DNA from: Capronia americana
Lineage: Eukaryota; Ascomycota; Eurotiomycetes; Chaetothyriales; Herpotrichiellaceae
Reading direction: 5' to 3'
Assembly: GCA_016110215.1 (NCBI GenBank)
Contig: JADWQD010000014.1
Span: 682,001-746,000 of the forward strand
Length of the DNA: 64,000 nucleotides
The notes under the pieces were generated by a model. It was not told the DNA's origin, ran no database searches, and worked only from the letters and a program-made list of their open reading frames with translations. Position 1 is the first letter of the stretch; every line of letters begins with the position of its first letter. The translations under genes were made by a program, and so were the position numbers. This document shows positions 53,862-64,000 of the stretch, piece by piece.

Positions 53862-56800
53862 AATATTCAACGCTGGAAACATTGCAAAATTCGGGCGCTC
53901 CACAGCACGACAGGTAATGCAAAGGGAGATGATATCGTCAAAAGGACTGCCGTTCTGCAAAGCATGACTCGATCACCGGGGGAAACGGTCGATGTGCAGC
54001 GGACCCTCGGCAACTGCGACGAAGTAGAGACACCGGTATCGTGCATACCAGCTACCTTCTGCCAGAGCGGTGACACGGATACTCGATATGGAATCAGCAG
54101 GCCAACAAGAACGTGAAAGACCCAAGAGCCTGTGGAACGGCCCCAGAACGCACTTCCTTTCAACGTCGAATTTGCATCGTTTTCCTTTTCCCGTCGGTCT
54201 ACAGGACATCCCTAAAATGGCATTTGTGTGTACAGCGTCGTGGCTATTCTCCATGTGCGATGACTGAAGGAATATCTTTTCGTGCCTATATCGAGTTCTT
54301 TTGGCCTTCCAATTACCAAACACAGTTCTTCTTCCTCAGTGGAGAACTGTTGCATGGACGGAAGGTGACATTCCTCAATGCGGAACTTTTGTGCTGAACG
54401 ATGGAAAGGACGATCCCATGCTTCGGCAGGTGCTCGCCAGACCAGAAGTCGGCTCCTTGCGGAACCGACCCGAAATCGTACGATGTGCATGCCTCTTTCT
54501 TTCATCGACATGATTCACTGTGAGTACCGAAGGCGCAAGTGAGGGGTCTTAAAGACCTCTACTCTATCCTTCGTTCAGGGCTCGAATTTCCATCCAACAG
54601 CAATAATCCTGTGAGCGACTTTCCCCAACCTTTCATTGCAGTTACACGTCCTTGCTTCCGAGGCCAAAAGATTGGACTATGGGGAGGAGGCAGGCACTTG
54701 CATCTCCTCTGCTTCATCTGTACTATCAAAATTGGTAGTCTATGGTCAGCGTCATGTGGCTTGCTTTCATCACCTCGTGCCTTGTTCCGGAGTTTGAGCT
54801 CCATGCAGGTGCTTGTCTTTCATCTGTGTTGCTGTCAAACCTCACGTCAACTGTCTACTGTGTCGACGATAGCAGCTGCGGCTGCTACCCTAGACGAGTC
54901 TGTCATTCCAATGCTCTCGCAACTTTTCATGTCTCTCGATCGGCCAAATATCCTCCTAAAACGTACTGACACGACGGTCTCTTCTAGTGCCTGCAGACTA
55001 TTCATCGACACGATCTGTCCTCGTAAACTATTCTCGATCAGAAGATCAGATAATTTGCATGACAACTCTGGTGGCTTCGATGTCTTTTACGTGAAGGCAC
55101 TCCTCCGCGTATTCAAAACAGTAAAGCAGAACGAGCCACACGAATGTCTGAAACACTGGTCAAATCAATAGTCCACAGTCCAACAGCAGAATCCCCACCA
55201 GTGGAATTCTTCTCGAAAGCCCACTGTACCAGGTCCAGGTGTCGATGCGCAATGCTAGGGAGAACATGGTTTCTGCATCCCCGGGGGGGGAGAAAACATC
55301 TCGACTCTTCAGGATGGACGTCCGCAGTAAGCGCTACTGCGCTAGGGAATCCTTCCAAACCTGGTCTAGTGGAGCAACACCAGGCTCGAGAGTGGCGCCT
55401 GTGGACATCTTGATTGTTCTTCATGTGGGACGAGAAGAGGGACCCCGTCTTCTCACACACGAACCTCACCTTTTCGTCCCGAGCAAGCGAGGTAAATGTC
55501 CCGCGGCATTTCGCGTACCTGCAGCAACATGCACTCCTACGAGTACGTATGCTGACTCCCAACACCTTCATCGAGGACCCATGTTTACCCAGTGAGCTCG
55601 AGTCGTCTGTGCCCCGGTTCAACTCTTAGGTCTTCTCCTGAGATCGTTTGAGCGTCGTCCCCTGGTTAGACTGACATCGACATGGCGGACCACGAACGCT
55701 CCAAGACCCGAAAGGATTTCACAAGCTCATGAGAGCTGGCGTCAGCAATAACACCCCACGAGAAGAAGACTTCGATTCAGACATGGAACTTGCCATCACG
55801 CTTTCTGCAGGACAACCATTCGATACATGGTGGTGCAGCCCCCGCGAAAGAGTCTCAAATCCCCGTTCCACATGACAGCACCTGCCCCTCGGTCCCTATT
55901 CCTGCACCCACTGCAAAGCATCTCCCCGGATCATAGGGTCCATCCAGCGAACCTCATACTCTCAGCATTAGTATCCCTGACCTTGGGCATTGTGTTTTCG
56001 TGACGCGACCCGCTAATTGAATATCTTCGTAAAAGATCACATCAAACGAGCTCATGCTTTTAGCTGTTGCCCCGCTGCATTCGAATCAGTCCCGTAGGAA
56101 GACACAGTCTGCGTTTCGATGCCTTCACAACGAAGATCCTGTTGATTTCCCCCTGAGATGCCTGACAGACAGGCTCCACCGAATCGAGTCAGACACCAGA
56201 GATGAGTCGTCAGGAGTGGGGCACCGATCGACGGTGTCAGTATGCACGAGCAGCCTCGGCCAGCTCCGTATGATAAAGTCCCGAATAGCTAGAAGAGCGC
56301 AACGCGGAAAGGAAGTATAACCTGGGAGCATCATGGAAGACGTCGCCCTGGTCTGCTGCTAAGCAAGCAAGTACCCGTAGTGCATGCATACACAACACTA
56401 TCAGGACCACATTATCCGTTGGAAGGCTCCATGGTGGGTTTGGGAAGCTAGAACGACGTTTTTGAACCGAAACAAGCAGCTGATCTTGCGTCGATGTCAA
56501 CGTGAAGGTGGACGTTCTCGGGAAGGCTGCATGATGAAGATCTCGCGAGTGGAACCACAGTTGTGCGTCCACAACCTGTTGATCTCCGAATGCAACGTTG
56601 CGTCGCTCGTGCCGTCGAACGTTAGCGTTGGATCCGTGTGTTTCCGAGTAAGTAGTACTGTGGCAGAATATTCATCGAATCTCCATAATGTCCTTCTTTC
56701 TTCGATCTACACAGTATTCGGGTCAGTCTGACGAAAACGGGACCACTTAGTCTTGACTGTGTACTCTATACCTTCAACGTCGCGGTCCCACCTTCACGGT

Positions 56801-57398
56801 AGAAATACCTATCGTAGGAGGAATCCATACCGACGGAGCGTTTCGAATTTCTCAGACACGGTCTCCCCGAGTGTTCCTTCCTACCTGGGAGCGGCAACTC
56901 GACGAGGCCTTGGGGGAATGGTCTCCCTGAACATGAATGCGCTCGCAACCACAACTTGAAACATAGGCCAACCACCTCGACGAACCGTTCGGTAGTCGGT
57001 GCTTTAGATTGATACTGTACGGAGTGCGTAGAAGTAGGCTCGGGAGCTCCTCCCACCGAGATGAGGTTCCCTGGCCGTGATTGCCTTTGGGTTGCGTTGA
57101 ATGCCGTCTCGATTGCGGCTCCACGGTAGGTCTCGGGCACAAGGGACTCTCGACATCATGTCTGTGACCAGGGTTGCCATGCACGACACCCTCCGATGGG
57201 TTGTCCGGTCTGCGTGTCAGTTCAGATTGAAAGTGAACGTGAGACGAGAGTTAGTGTGAGAGTAAGAGTGAGAGTAAGCTTGTACCGTCGAGTGCCCGAG
57301 ACCACACACAGCAGGACAGTGTTGAACGAAGGGGTATGCATGTATGTACCAAGGCCGGGGCCGGGGCCAGCATTGCAGCATAGCCGTATGGTAGTATA

Positions 57399-57427
57399 GG
57401 CAGGCAGGCAGGCAGGCAGGCAGGCAG
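57399..57427 (+). repeat. (GGCA)7 microsatellite
   Basis: Seven head-to-tail GGCA units, followed by a GACA variant. Confidence 0.95.
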
Positions 57428-57647
57428 ACAAGGTACCATGTTCGGGTTAGAGTCGGGGCTGTCTTTCTCTCTCGCGCCTGGCAAAGAATGTTCTTGCTTG
57501 GAATTCTGTATACGTACCGAGTACACGGTGCTTGGTATGAATGAGTAACATGGGTGTGAAGAATATTTCGTACAACAGGATACAATAGATGGGATTTGCA
57601 GCATCGCGATGACTTGATTTGACCTGACGCTGGAGGTTGCGTTATGA

Positions 57648-57670
57648 ACCAGGACCAGGACCAGGACCAG
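57648..57670 (+). repeat. (ACCAGG)n short tandem repeat
   Basis: Nearly four copies of ACCAGG, ending ACCAG. Confidence 0.95.
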
Positions 57671-58293
57671 TATTGGGACGAGTACCGGGAGGGACATCTA
57701 AGTCCTCTGAGCCTGACGATGTGAGGTATGGATGACGAACGGACCGAAAGTTCCTTACTCTGTATGAATGTGTTCATGTTCTTCAGTCAATGCTGGTGTT
57801 CCTTCAACCAAAGTTGATTGGACTTTGGTCCGTTCCATTCACACCTGCACCTAACCTGTTAGGTGCCTGTTACCCAAGTCTTGCTGAGTTGAGCAAGTAA
57901 GGAAGTCTGTAACTCTTGATAGCCACCCAGAAGCCCCGGCAAGGAATGCCCACGTGGGAAACTCGCGTGGTCGTGCGTCATAGGATACCGAGTGGGTGGG
58001 CATCATTGAAACTCGACGACAATACTACTGCTCCCCTTCATCCACATGGAGCTGGATCATGAAAGAAACAGCCCGCAGTAATGGGCGAAGGATCAGTGGA
58101 GCATGGAGATTTGTGCTGGTTGGATGGTTGGTGTTCGTGCTCGCGCTCGCGCTCGTGTCCGTGGTTATGGTCGTGGAAGCGTCCTGCCTGGCATGGCATG
58201 GCATGGCACGGGGGCAGCAATCAAAGTGGGTTGACTCCGTGCGGATGGGAATGCCATTGAACGCAAATGAACGCGCACTGTTTGCTCACCCAT

Positions 58294-58423
58294 GCAGTAC
58301 GAGTACATCCGTACGGAATTGCTAATGTGACACCAGGTAGATAGGTGCTCGTAATAATGGGGAAGGAGGAATCTGGAACTGGAACTCTAATCCAGCCTTG
58401 GACGCGGTGTGCAGTACGAGTAC
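58294..58423 (+). repeat. Direct repeats of GCAGTACGAGTAC
   Basis: Exact 13-bp copies at 58294-58306 and 58411-58423, in direct orientation; CGTACGAGTAC at 58726-58736 is a third, partial copy. Confidence 0.85.
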
Positions 58424-60926
58424 GCCGATGTTTGCTTCCACAAGAGTTCCGAAGGGACAATGAGGCTGGCACACGGTAAATTTGCATGCATTTGTTTGTG
58501 TCGAGAGTCGACGAGTCCTTGTCGGTTTGACGACGCCCTCGTACTGTCTGCACGCCCCCCATGGCCCAAGCCTTCACATGGCGCGCAAAAGCCATCTGAT
58601 CTCACTTGTCTCAGATGGCCTGCCCATGGCTCCCGAGGTTTCCGATTGCCTACTACGTAGAAAATTGTCCGATGCGGAGTACGGGGACATGACACGCCTT
58701 CAAAATAGAACGAGTAGGACTGCTCCGTACGAGTACTAATCGTTCCCATTTCCCCGTGTGCGAGGGCGTGGAATGTGAATGAGTGGCTTGAAGCCACGTT
58801 TATTCTCCGAAATGAGAGTTTTATGTCAATTCCGCGGGCGGGTTCACAGCGCAATTACCATCCGAACGCCTCAGAATGGCATTAAAAAAAAGGCCCCTGT
58901 GTCTGACTGGCAAGCAGATATTTGACAGGAGACAGCTTGACAGGGCCAAACATGGCTCCGGCTCGGACTGTTCGGTCGCTTAAATGTACATGCACAGGCA
59001 GTCCTCTTACAATCCGATGGAAGCAGGAAAGTGCACACGCCATCACCAACACAAACAACTTAATCTAACTCCTGCAGACAGACGCGAGCCGAGGTTCGCG
59101 TGTTTGCAAGGATGTGCTAACCTCAGGACGGACCACGCACCCAGTACGTACACGGTAGGAATGGGGAGTGCGTATTCTGTAACTCAGCGTTGCAGTGCGG
59201 AATCCTCTTCGTATCTGATCGGAATGGGCGTGCACCAAGACTTCGCCATCGTAGGGTGCTGTAGACCCCTCTTCAGTCAAGGACGGACTGTGTATTATTT
59301 ATGCACACCGGCGCTGCCTGGTCAGTGAGCTACCCCAAGCAAACACGTAGGCTACTAACTACCACAGTACTGGGGTCCTGATTCTTTACCTACATGTACC
59401 TCGTATGTAGTGCAAAAGGTACAACTTCACACCCCGGAAGTGTAACCTCGAATGATGATACCGTTTCTGGATGGCCTCCTGTAGGATATGTGGGAGGTGG
59501 GAGGTGGGAGTCAGGTATGGAGCCCGCTGGCACGTGGACAGGGATCAGTCTGGAATCCTTCGACTCCCGATCCCGTCTCCCGCGAGAGCAAACGTGAAGA
59601 AAAGGGCCAATCCAAGCCAGGGCCATCCTGCACGTTGAGAGTTTATTTGCACTTTAAAGTACGCACTCGTCCGGAGGCACGGAGGATATACCTGCAAGAG
59701 GAATGGGCCGGGCGCCAGGCACCCCAGCCTCGCCAGGCTTGCCAGGGGCCCCGTTCGGCAGCTTGCCGCCAAAATGTCGGAAATAATAGGACTAGTACTT
59801 AAGTAAAATAATGACGGTGACGCTAAACGAAAGTTCGGCCCTAATTTTGACGAACGCATGGGCTGGAAGTCTCGATTCTGCACGAGGTGAGGCGAGGTGA
59901 CGCGGATTGCACCTACTGTAAGTACCTACTTACTACTGTAGCGAGGGAGAGAAATCTGGGGAAAGGCACGATAAGGGGGGCCCAGGTAATACGGCTGAGA
60001 TTGGCTTGCCCTGCTCGGCCCGAGATTTCGAGAAAGTGAGAAGGGTAGATTATTGGGGACGTTGGAATGATCGGACTCGAAAGGCTGAAAGCATGAAGGC
60101 TATACCGACGTTGGGATGATGAGGATGATGGCATGATGCAGAATGAACATGGCGTGCAGGGTTGGATGTGAATCTGTAGAATCTTGATTCGAGCTATGAA
60201 TTCTCCTCTCCTGACCTTCTCTCAACCTGAGTCCTCGTCTGTCCTCTCCAGAAACCGTCTTCTCTCGGCGCAGCATCTTCAAGTGGCTCGGTATCTTCCT
60301 CTCATCATCCATAACCGCTTGCTCGGTTCGAAGCAAAATAAAACGCAGCTCTGATAGCACCCCGGCCCCTCTGCCGCATATTAAACGTCAACAGGGTATA
60401 TCTCCTTCGTGGTCTGACAAGTGAAATGAAGGAAGTATCTCTCCCCCTCGCCCATGACTCCTGCCTAGGGTTCGATTCCTCCAACCCTTGACATGCTTGC
60501 TTTTATCTCGCTGCGAAGCGGCCGCATTGTCTATTGGAAGCTTTGTCGATGTGAAAGTGTTCGCTCAAGAACAGGATTGTTGCCGCTGATAATCATGTCC
60601 CCACGAGAGGGAAAAGCCCACTCGATTTCGCGCACTGTCACGGTGGTGACATTCCTCCGTGTCCCATTTGTACAATGTTGTGCTGTACAGGTATGTTTCC
60701 TCGTTTGCAATGTCCTCACTGTCGCTAAATGGAAAGTCGCGTAACTCATAACCCCCTGGGATACATACTGTTGAAACATTGAAGCTCGCAGTAGATTCTC
60801 AAACAATTGACCGCCGTTCGAATGTGAGACAATCAAATCCCTGCTCGGTTCCGGAAAGGCTCTTAACGCAACACGCTGAAATGCGGGCAGATATTTGAGT
60901 TGATAAAAAATTCTCGAATCCTTTGC

Positions 60927-62649
60927 TCAGTCCGGCAGTTGGGATATCTTCAAATCGAACTCTTTCGTCGTCATGGGCTGCGCGTGTGTTGCCCTTGGAT
61001 CCCAGTCTTTGTGCTGGGTAGGGGCCATAGGTCGGGAGAAGCTCGAGGCAGGGGTGACATAAGCCCGGGTCGAAGCGTAGTGGTCCGGCTTCCCATCCCC
61101 AAGTTCGAACTCCTTCATCCTCGGACTGGTCAAAACTCGATCTGGAGTTTGGATGTTCAGTTGGGGCGTCGCTGCGCTCAGCATTTCGTACGTACGGGGA
61201 TCGTTCGACAATCGCCTGGCATCAGCCGAGACGAACTCGCTCTTCCGGAACAGCTTCCTTCGGAAGAATTCTGCCCAGCCATGAGTCATGGACCACCGGC
61301 CCATAAACATCAAGCACCAGAACCCACTCAGCTGCGGCAGTAATTAGCACGGCGGATGAATTGAACGGCCAAGGACAAAGCTCACCCCGAGAACAATAAG
61401 CACAGCCAGGACAACGCCTTCTGACTTGACCAAGCCACTCGCCAGGGGCAGGCACTTGTTCTTGTCGCCTTTGGTTTCCGCCAAGCAGGCCAGCCAAGGC
61501 TGTGCCTTTGCCAGAAGGCCAGCGTTGACCTGGGTACTGTTGTCCATGGACACGAAGACCACGGAAAAGAACACCACCTCGGCAATAATGACAAGAACAA
61601 TGCTGGCACCACGCCATTGAAGTTCAACGACCCTCTTGACTCGACGGTAAGTCTGCCTGGCAGTGGCTGTCTTCATGCTGCCATTGTAAGTCGGTGGCTG
61701 AGAGCTGGTATTGGTTGTCTGTTTGTCGTCGAAAAGGCTCTTGATGTAGACTTGCACGCAATAGCCAATCGTGATGAACTGAAGGACCAGAGCCAAAGCG
61801 GCAAAAGCCAGCAATGGACCCCAATAATCTTGCAGAGCATCTTTGTGGTTGATGTGGCAGACGTTGCCGAAGCGGAATGACACACCGGTCAGACTCAGCG
61901 TCAATGCCAGGCCAATGATTGGAATCAGCCATCCGAACGCTAACATCAGGTAGAAAGATCGGTTGCCGAGAGCGACTTCCCAGCAGATCTGGAGATGGAG
62001 GGCGAGGGCTCGGCAAAAGACCCAGATGACGATGGCCCATCCGCCGAACAACAAGAACGCTCCGCTGATGGCGCAAGAGCCGCTGGACTTCATGTCACTG
62101 GGGGTGATTTCGTTGAAACATTGTGCTGGCTTGGTACCCAACGGAATAATGAAAGCAAGCTGTCACCGCAATGTGTGAGCCAGAATGACCGGAGATCAAG
62201 AACACATCTCAACTGACCTCGACAAACACCACTCCCAGCGTCAGACAGACACTAAGATAGTGTCTGTGTGTGTACTTCACTGGAAGAACAGCGAAGGAAA
62301 GAAGTAGATATACAGATAACACAAAGGCTGCCACATTGACCCAGTTTGCGATCTCGGTGCGACTTTCAAACCCTGCCCTATCTCAGCGAAACATCCCGAG
62401 CGCGATCTTGTAGACCAACTCACCATCAGAGTACGTCCAGTCAGTCAATGGGCATGGTAAACAACAGGTCAGATTTGGTTGAAGTGTCGACAGTGGCATG
62501 CAAAACCGTCCCGCAACAACTGAGACTCATCAGCAACTGCTGCGGATACTCGAAGCGGGCGGATACGTACATCCACCATCCTTTGGAAAGAGGAGCTCCT
62601 GTAGGAACGGCGCAGGGCACGAACCCCCCAGGCTTGAAGTTGAGGACAT
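60927..62649 (-). CDS. Seven-transmembrane receptor, fungal GPCR-like
   Basis: Five exons (62571-62649, 62424-62519, 62218-62372, 61386-62159, 60927-61331) give 502 residues. The start MSSTSSLGGSCPAPFLQELL, then FVAGRFCMPLSTLQPN and CCLPCPLTDWTYSDGF form a short cysteine-rich outer segment, as in fungal GPCRs of the Frizzled/secretin-like 7TM clan. TM1 is ANWVNVAAFVLSVYLLLSFA; TM2 LSVCLTLGVVFVELAFIIPL; TM3 follows AISGAFLLFGGWAIVIWVFC; later helices include LMLAFGWLIPIIGLALTLSL, LLAFAALALVLQFITIGYCV, IVLVIIAEVVFFSVVFVSMD and VLAVLIVLGLSGFWCLMFMG. The long third intracellular loop (DDKQTTNTSSQPPTYNGSMK, RRVKRVVELQWRG) and a 110-residue tail fit G-protein or regulator binding. All four introns are phase-consistent and each is needed to rejoin conserved helices. 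The ligand is unknown. Confidence 0.82.
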
Positions 62650-63900
62650 TTCGAATCGTTCGCGAAGCCGTCAAGCCAGATTGGTCAATGTTATGTTCTC
62701 ATGACAGCGGCCCGACTCGCTCGGATTGGTGTTCTTGGGTGGAAGCGTTGTCGGTCCAAGTCGCACGACGTAGTATAGCTGGTAGCGAAAAGGTAGGTGT
62801 GGGAGGAGACGTTGTAATGGAGGGTTGGCTGACACTGAGGTGAATATGAAGAAGACAATGACTGCTGGTCAGATATCTCCCGATGCTAAACGAAAAGAGT
62901 GAGGGGGTGAGAAGAGAAAAGTCGTGGAGCCGGGCTTGAGACGCGCGAACGTGGTCGCTTTTGGTTTTTGAACAAGGCGTGTGTATCAGGGCTGCCCCAT
63001 GTTCAGGATTACGACGAGGATACGGCGGGGTGGAGGACTTGTCAGGATTCGGAAAAGTCGATGCCAGCCCGGTCAAGTGAGACCTGTTGAGTGGTAGCAC
63101 AGGTTCCTGAGGGACTTGGGACCTGCAGCTGACTGTGGAATTGTTCGGCGTGTTGGACTGTTGGAGCCAAGCAAGGTACCAGCGTCGTAGCACTCCATTT
63201 GACGGGGGAGGGAGTATTTCATCGGCCTCGGCAGTGGATGGAATCCACAGTCGGCAGAATGGTGGAGATCGCGGTCAGGCACGCCGCAGCCATTTTGGAC
63301 GACTGGCACAGGGCAGAACCCATGGCAAGCCAATCGCTGGTCCCAGATCCGGAGCCCAGAGAGGCAGGAGGCTAGAGCAAAACAACAATGGGCGCGAGCA
63401 AAAGCTAGTATGAGCCTCACCTGCGAAGTGGCGCGATTGGATATTTCCCACCATGTCCTCCTCGCCATGTGTTTTCCAATGGCGGGCATGGATGGAATTG
63501 CAAGGGTTCACGCAGCGAATAGGCCAGCAATGGATTTGGCCTGGTGAACCAGCAGCCTGGCATGGGTGAGAAGCATGGCAAGGCGGGAGCAAATTGAACA
63601 TGACAAAACCCAACCACCGTGTTGGATTGGTCGCGAAAATGCGACCTTGGGTCACACTTTGGACCAGGGCAGGAAAGCAGATGCTAGGCAGGGGTCGTTT
63701 CTCTGAGGAGACGCTAGTCGGGCTAGAAGATCCAGGAAGCGCAAACGGTCCAGGATGCTTTTTTCGAGTGGACCCAAGGATGGCGAGCTCGAATGTTCAA
63801 CATGCCCCTGAAAGCGAACGCTAGGGGCAGCCCAATTCTGCGCCGGGCGTCACCTTTTGTCTGACCAAAAGATTATTATGGTGACAATTCAGAGAGATGC
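62650..63900. promoter_or_regulatory. Upstream region of the 7TM receptor gene
   Basis: 1.25 kb, shared with the possible plus-strand gene at 63901. Frames of 138-164 codons on the minus strand look accidental. Confidence 0.4.
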
Positions 63901-64000
63901 ATGAAGCAAGCGAAAGGTCCCCGATCCGTCAAGGATGCGTGTTTGAGATGCCGAACGACTGGGATTACCAAGCCCTGCAAGCCTCAGGCAGCCTCCGAAT
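63901..64000 (+). CDS. Possible start of a cysteine-rich (zinc-cluster-like) protein, truncated by the window
   Basis: An ATG at 63901 opens a frame to the window end: MKQAKGPRSVKDACLRCRTT then GITKPCKPQAASE. ACLRCR with a basic lead recalls the start of a fungal Zn2Cys6 DNA-binding cluster, but the spacing to the next Cys is eight residues rather than six and the usual Lys pattern is missing. It could be a variant zinc cluster, or the ordinary start of an unrelated protein. The downstream part is outside the window. Confidence 0.3.
   Translation, partial: MKQAKGPRSVKDACLRCRTTGITKPCKPQAASE

Larger units (their letters stand above)
53862..60926. other. About 7 kb without a recognisable gene
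   Basis: Lies between the 3' ends of eL29 (plus) and the 7TM receptor (minus). Open frames reach 210 codons (54539-55171) but overlap on both strands and show no domain. It carries microsatellites (57399-57427, 57648-57670), a repeated 13-mer GCAGTACGAGTAC (58294, 58411; a close relative at 58726) and many short TAC/GTA iterations (59395-59425, 59917-59941). A 64-codon frame around 55684-55878 ends in an acidic motif resembling a ubiquitin-interacting helix (DFDSDMELAITLSAG), possibly chance. GC content does not look unusual. No transposon ends were found. Confidence 0.45.

Noticed and set aside
54539..55171. 210-codon frame in the gene-free region
   Set aside because: No domain or conserved motif, irregular composition, other frames equally open nearby.
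58038..58325. Possible small membrane protein (hydrophobic run VLVGWLVFVLALALV)
   Set aside because: The hydrophobic run comes from a gctcgcgctcgc repeat; no other gene-like feature.
60400..60489. tRNA-like B-box GGTTCGATTCC
   Set aside because: The T stem does not pair beyond three bases, and no matching acceptor stem or A-box is found at the right distance upstream.
1..64000. CRISPR arrays, rRNA genes, intact transposons, secondary-metabolite cluster
   Set aside because: No regular spaced repeats, rRNA core sequence, transposase/reverse transcriptase frames or polyketide/peptide synthase genes were seen.

Overview
The window is nuclear DNA from a filamentous ascomycete (Pezizomycotina). 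Genes are densely packed on both strands and carry few, short spliceosomal introns (35-112 bp, GT..AG, with CTAAC/CTGAC-like branch sites). The protein families are those of moulds: exportin-T, a Fun30-type remodeller, a mitochondrial bL31m, a BAH-PHD protein, an LCCL membrane protein, DHA1 and DHA2 drug transporters and a 7TM receptor. I cannot fix the class from sequence alone; Eurotiomycetes or Dothideomycetes both fit. There are no operons. No rRNA, tRNA, CRISPR array or intact transposon was recognised.

Layout. 1-8.3 kb: the 5' part of a HAM1-like gene (minus) faces away from an intronless NAD-malic enzyme (plus), which is followed by a MOB1 kinase activator. 9-13.7 kb: two minus-strand genes, an RRM protein with an RD/RGG-rich tail (ALYREF/Yra1-like) and a large intronless vWA-domain protein. 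15.3-23.6 kb: plus-strand bL31m, Fun30-like SNF2 ATPase and a GC-rich AAAP amino-acid transporter. 25.2-34.3 kb: a CBS-domain protein (minus) divergent from the mitochondrial phosphate carrier, then a PAR32-like DUF3602 protein, a BAH-PHD protein and a 14-TM MFS transporter. 35.4-39.5 kb: YTH1/CPSF30 (minus) divergent from S-formylglutathione hydrolase, then two small unknown genes. 40.6-47.7 kb: an LCCL-domain membrane protein and an MFS DHA1 transporter (minus), divergent from mitochondrial D-lactate dehydrogenase. 48.1-48.8 kb: a broken fungal AAA+ ATPase remnant. 50-53.9 kb: exportin-T (Los1) and ribosomal protein eL29. 53.9-60.9 kb: about 7 kb with no recognisable gene but many short repeats. 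60.9-62.6 kb: a five-exon 7TM receptor gene, and at the right edge possibly the first codons of a zinc-cluster-like gene.

Most genes are single-copy housekeeping or transport genes without an obvious shared pathway. Loose themes are mitochondrial metabolism (malic enzyme, phosphate carrier, D-LDH, bL31m), RNA biogenesis and export (YTH1, Yra1-like, exportin-T, eL29) and chromatin (Fun30, BAH-PHD). I found no clear multi-gene novel system. The most interesting items are the BAH-PHD protein, the uncharacterised vWA protein, the AAA+ relic, possible dual targeting of malic enzyme, and the long gene-free repeat-bearing interval.
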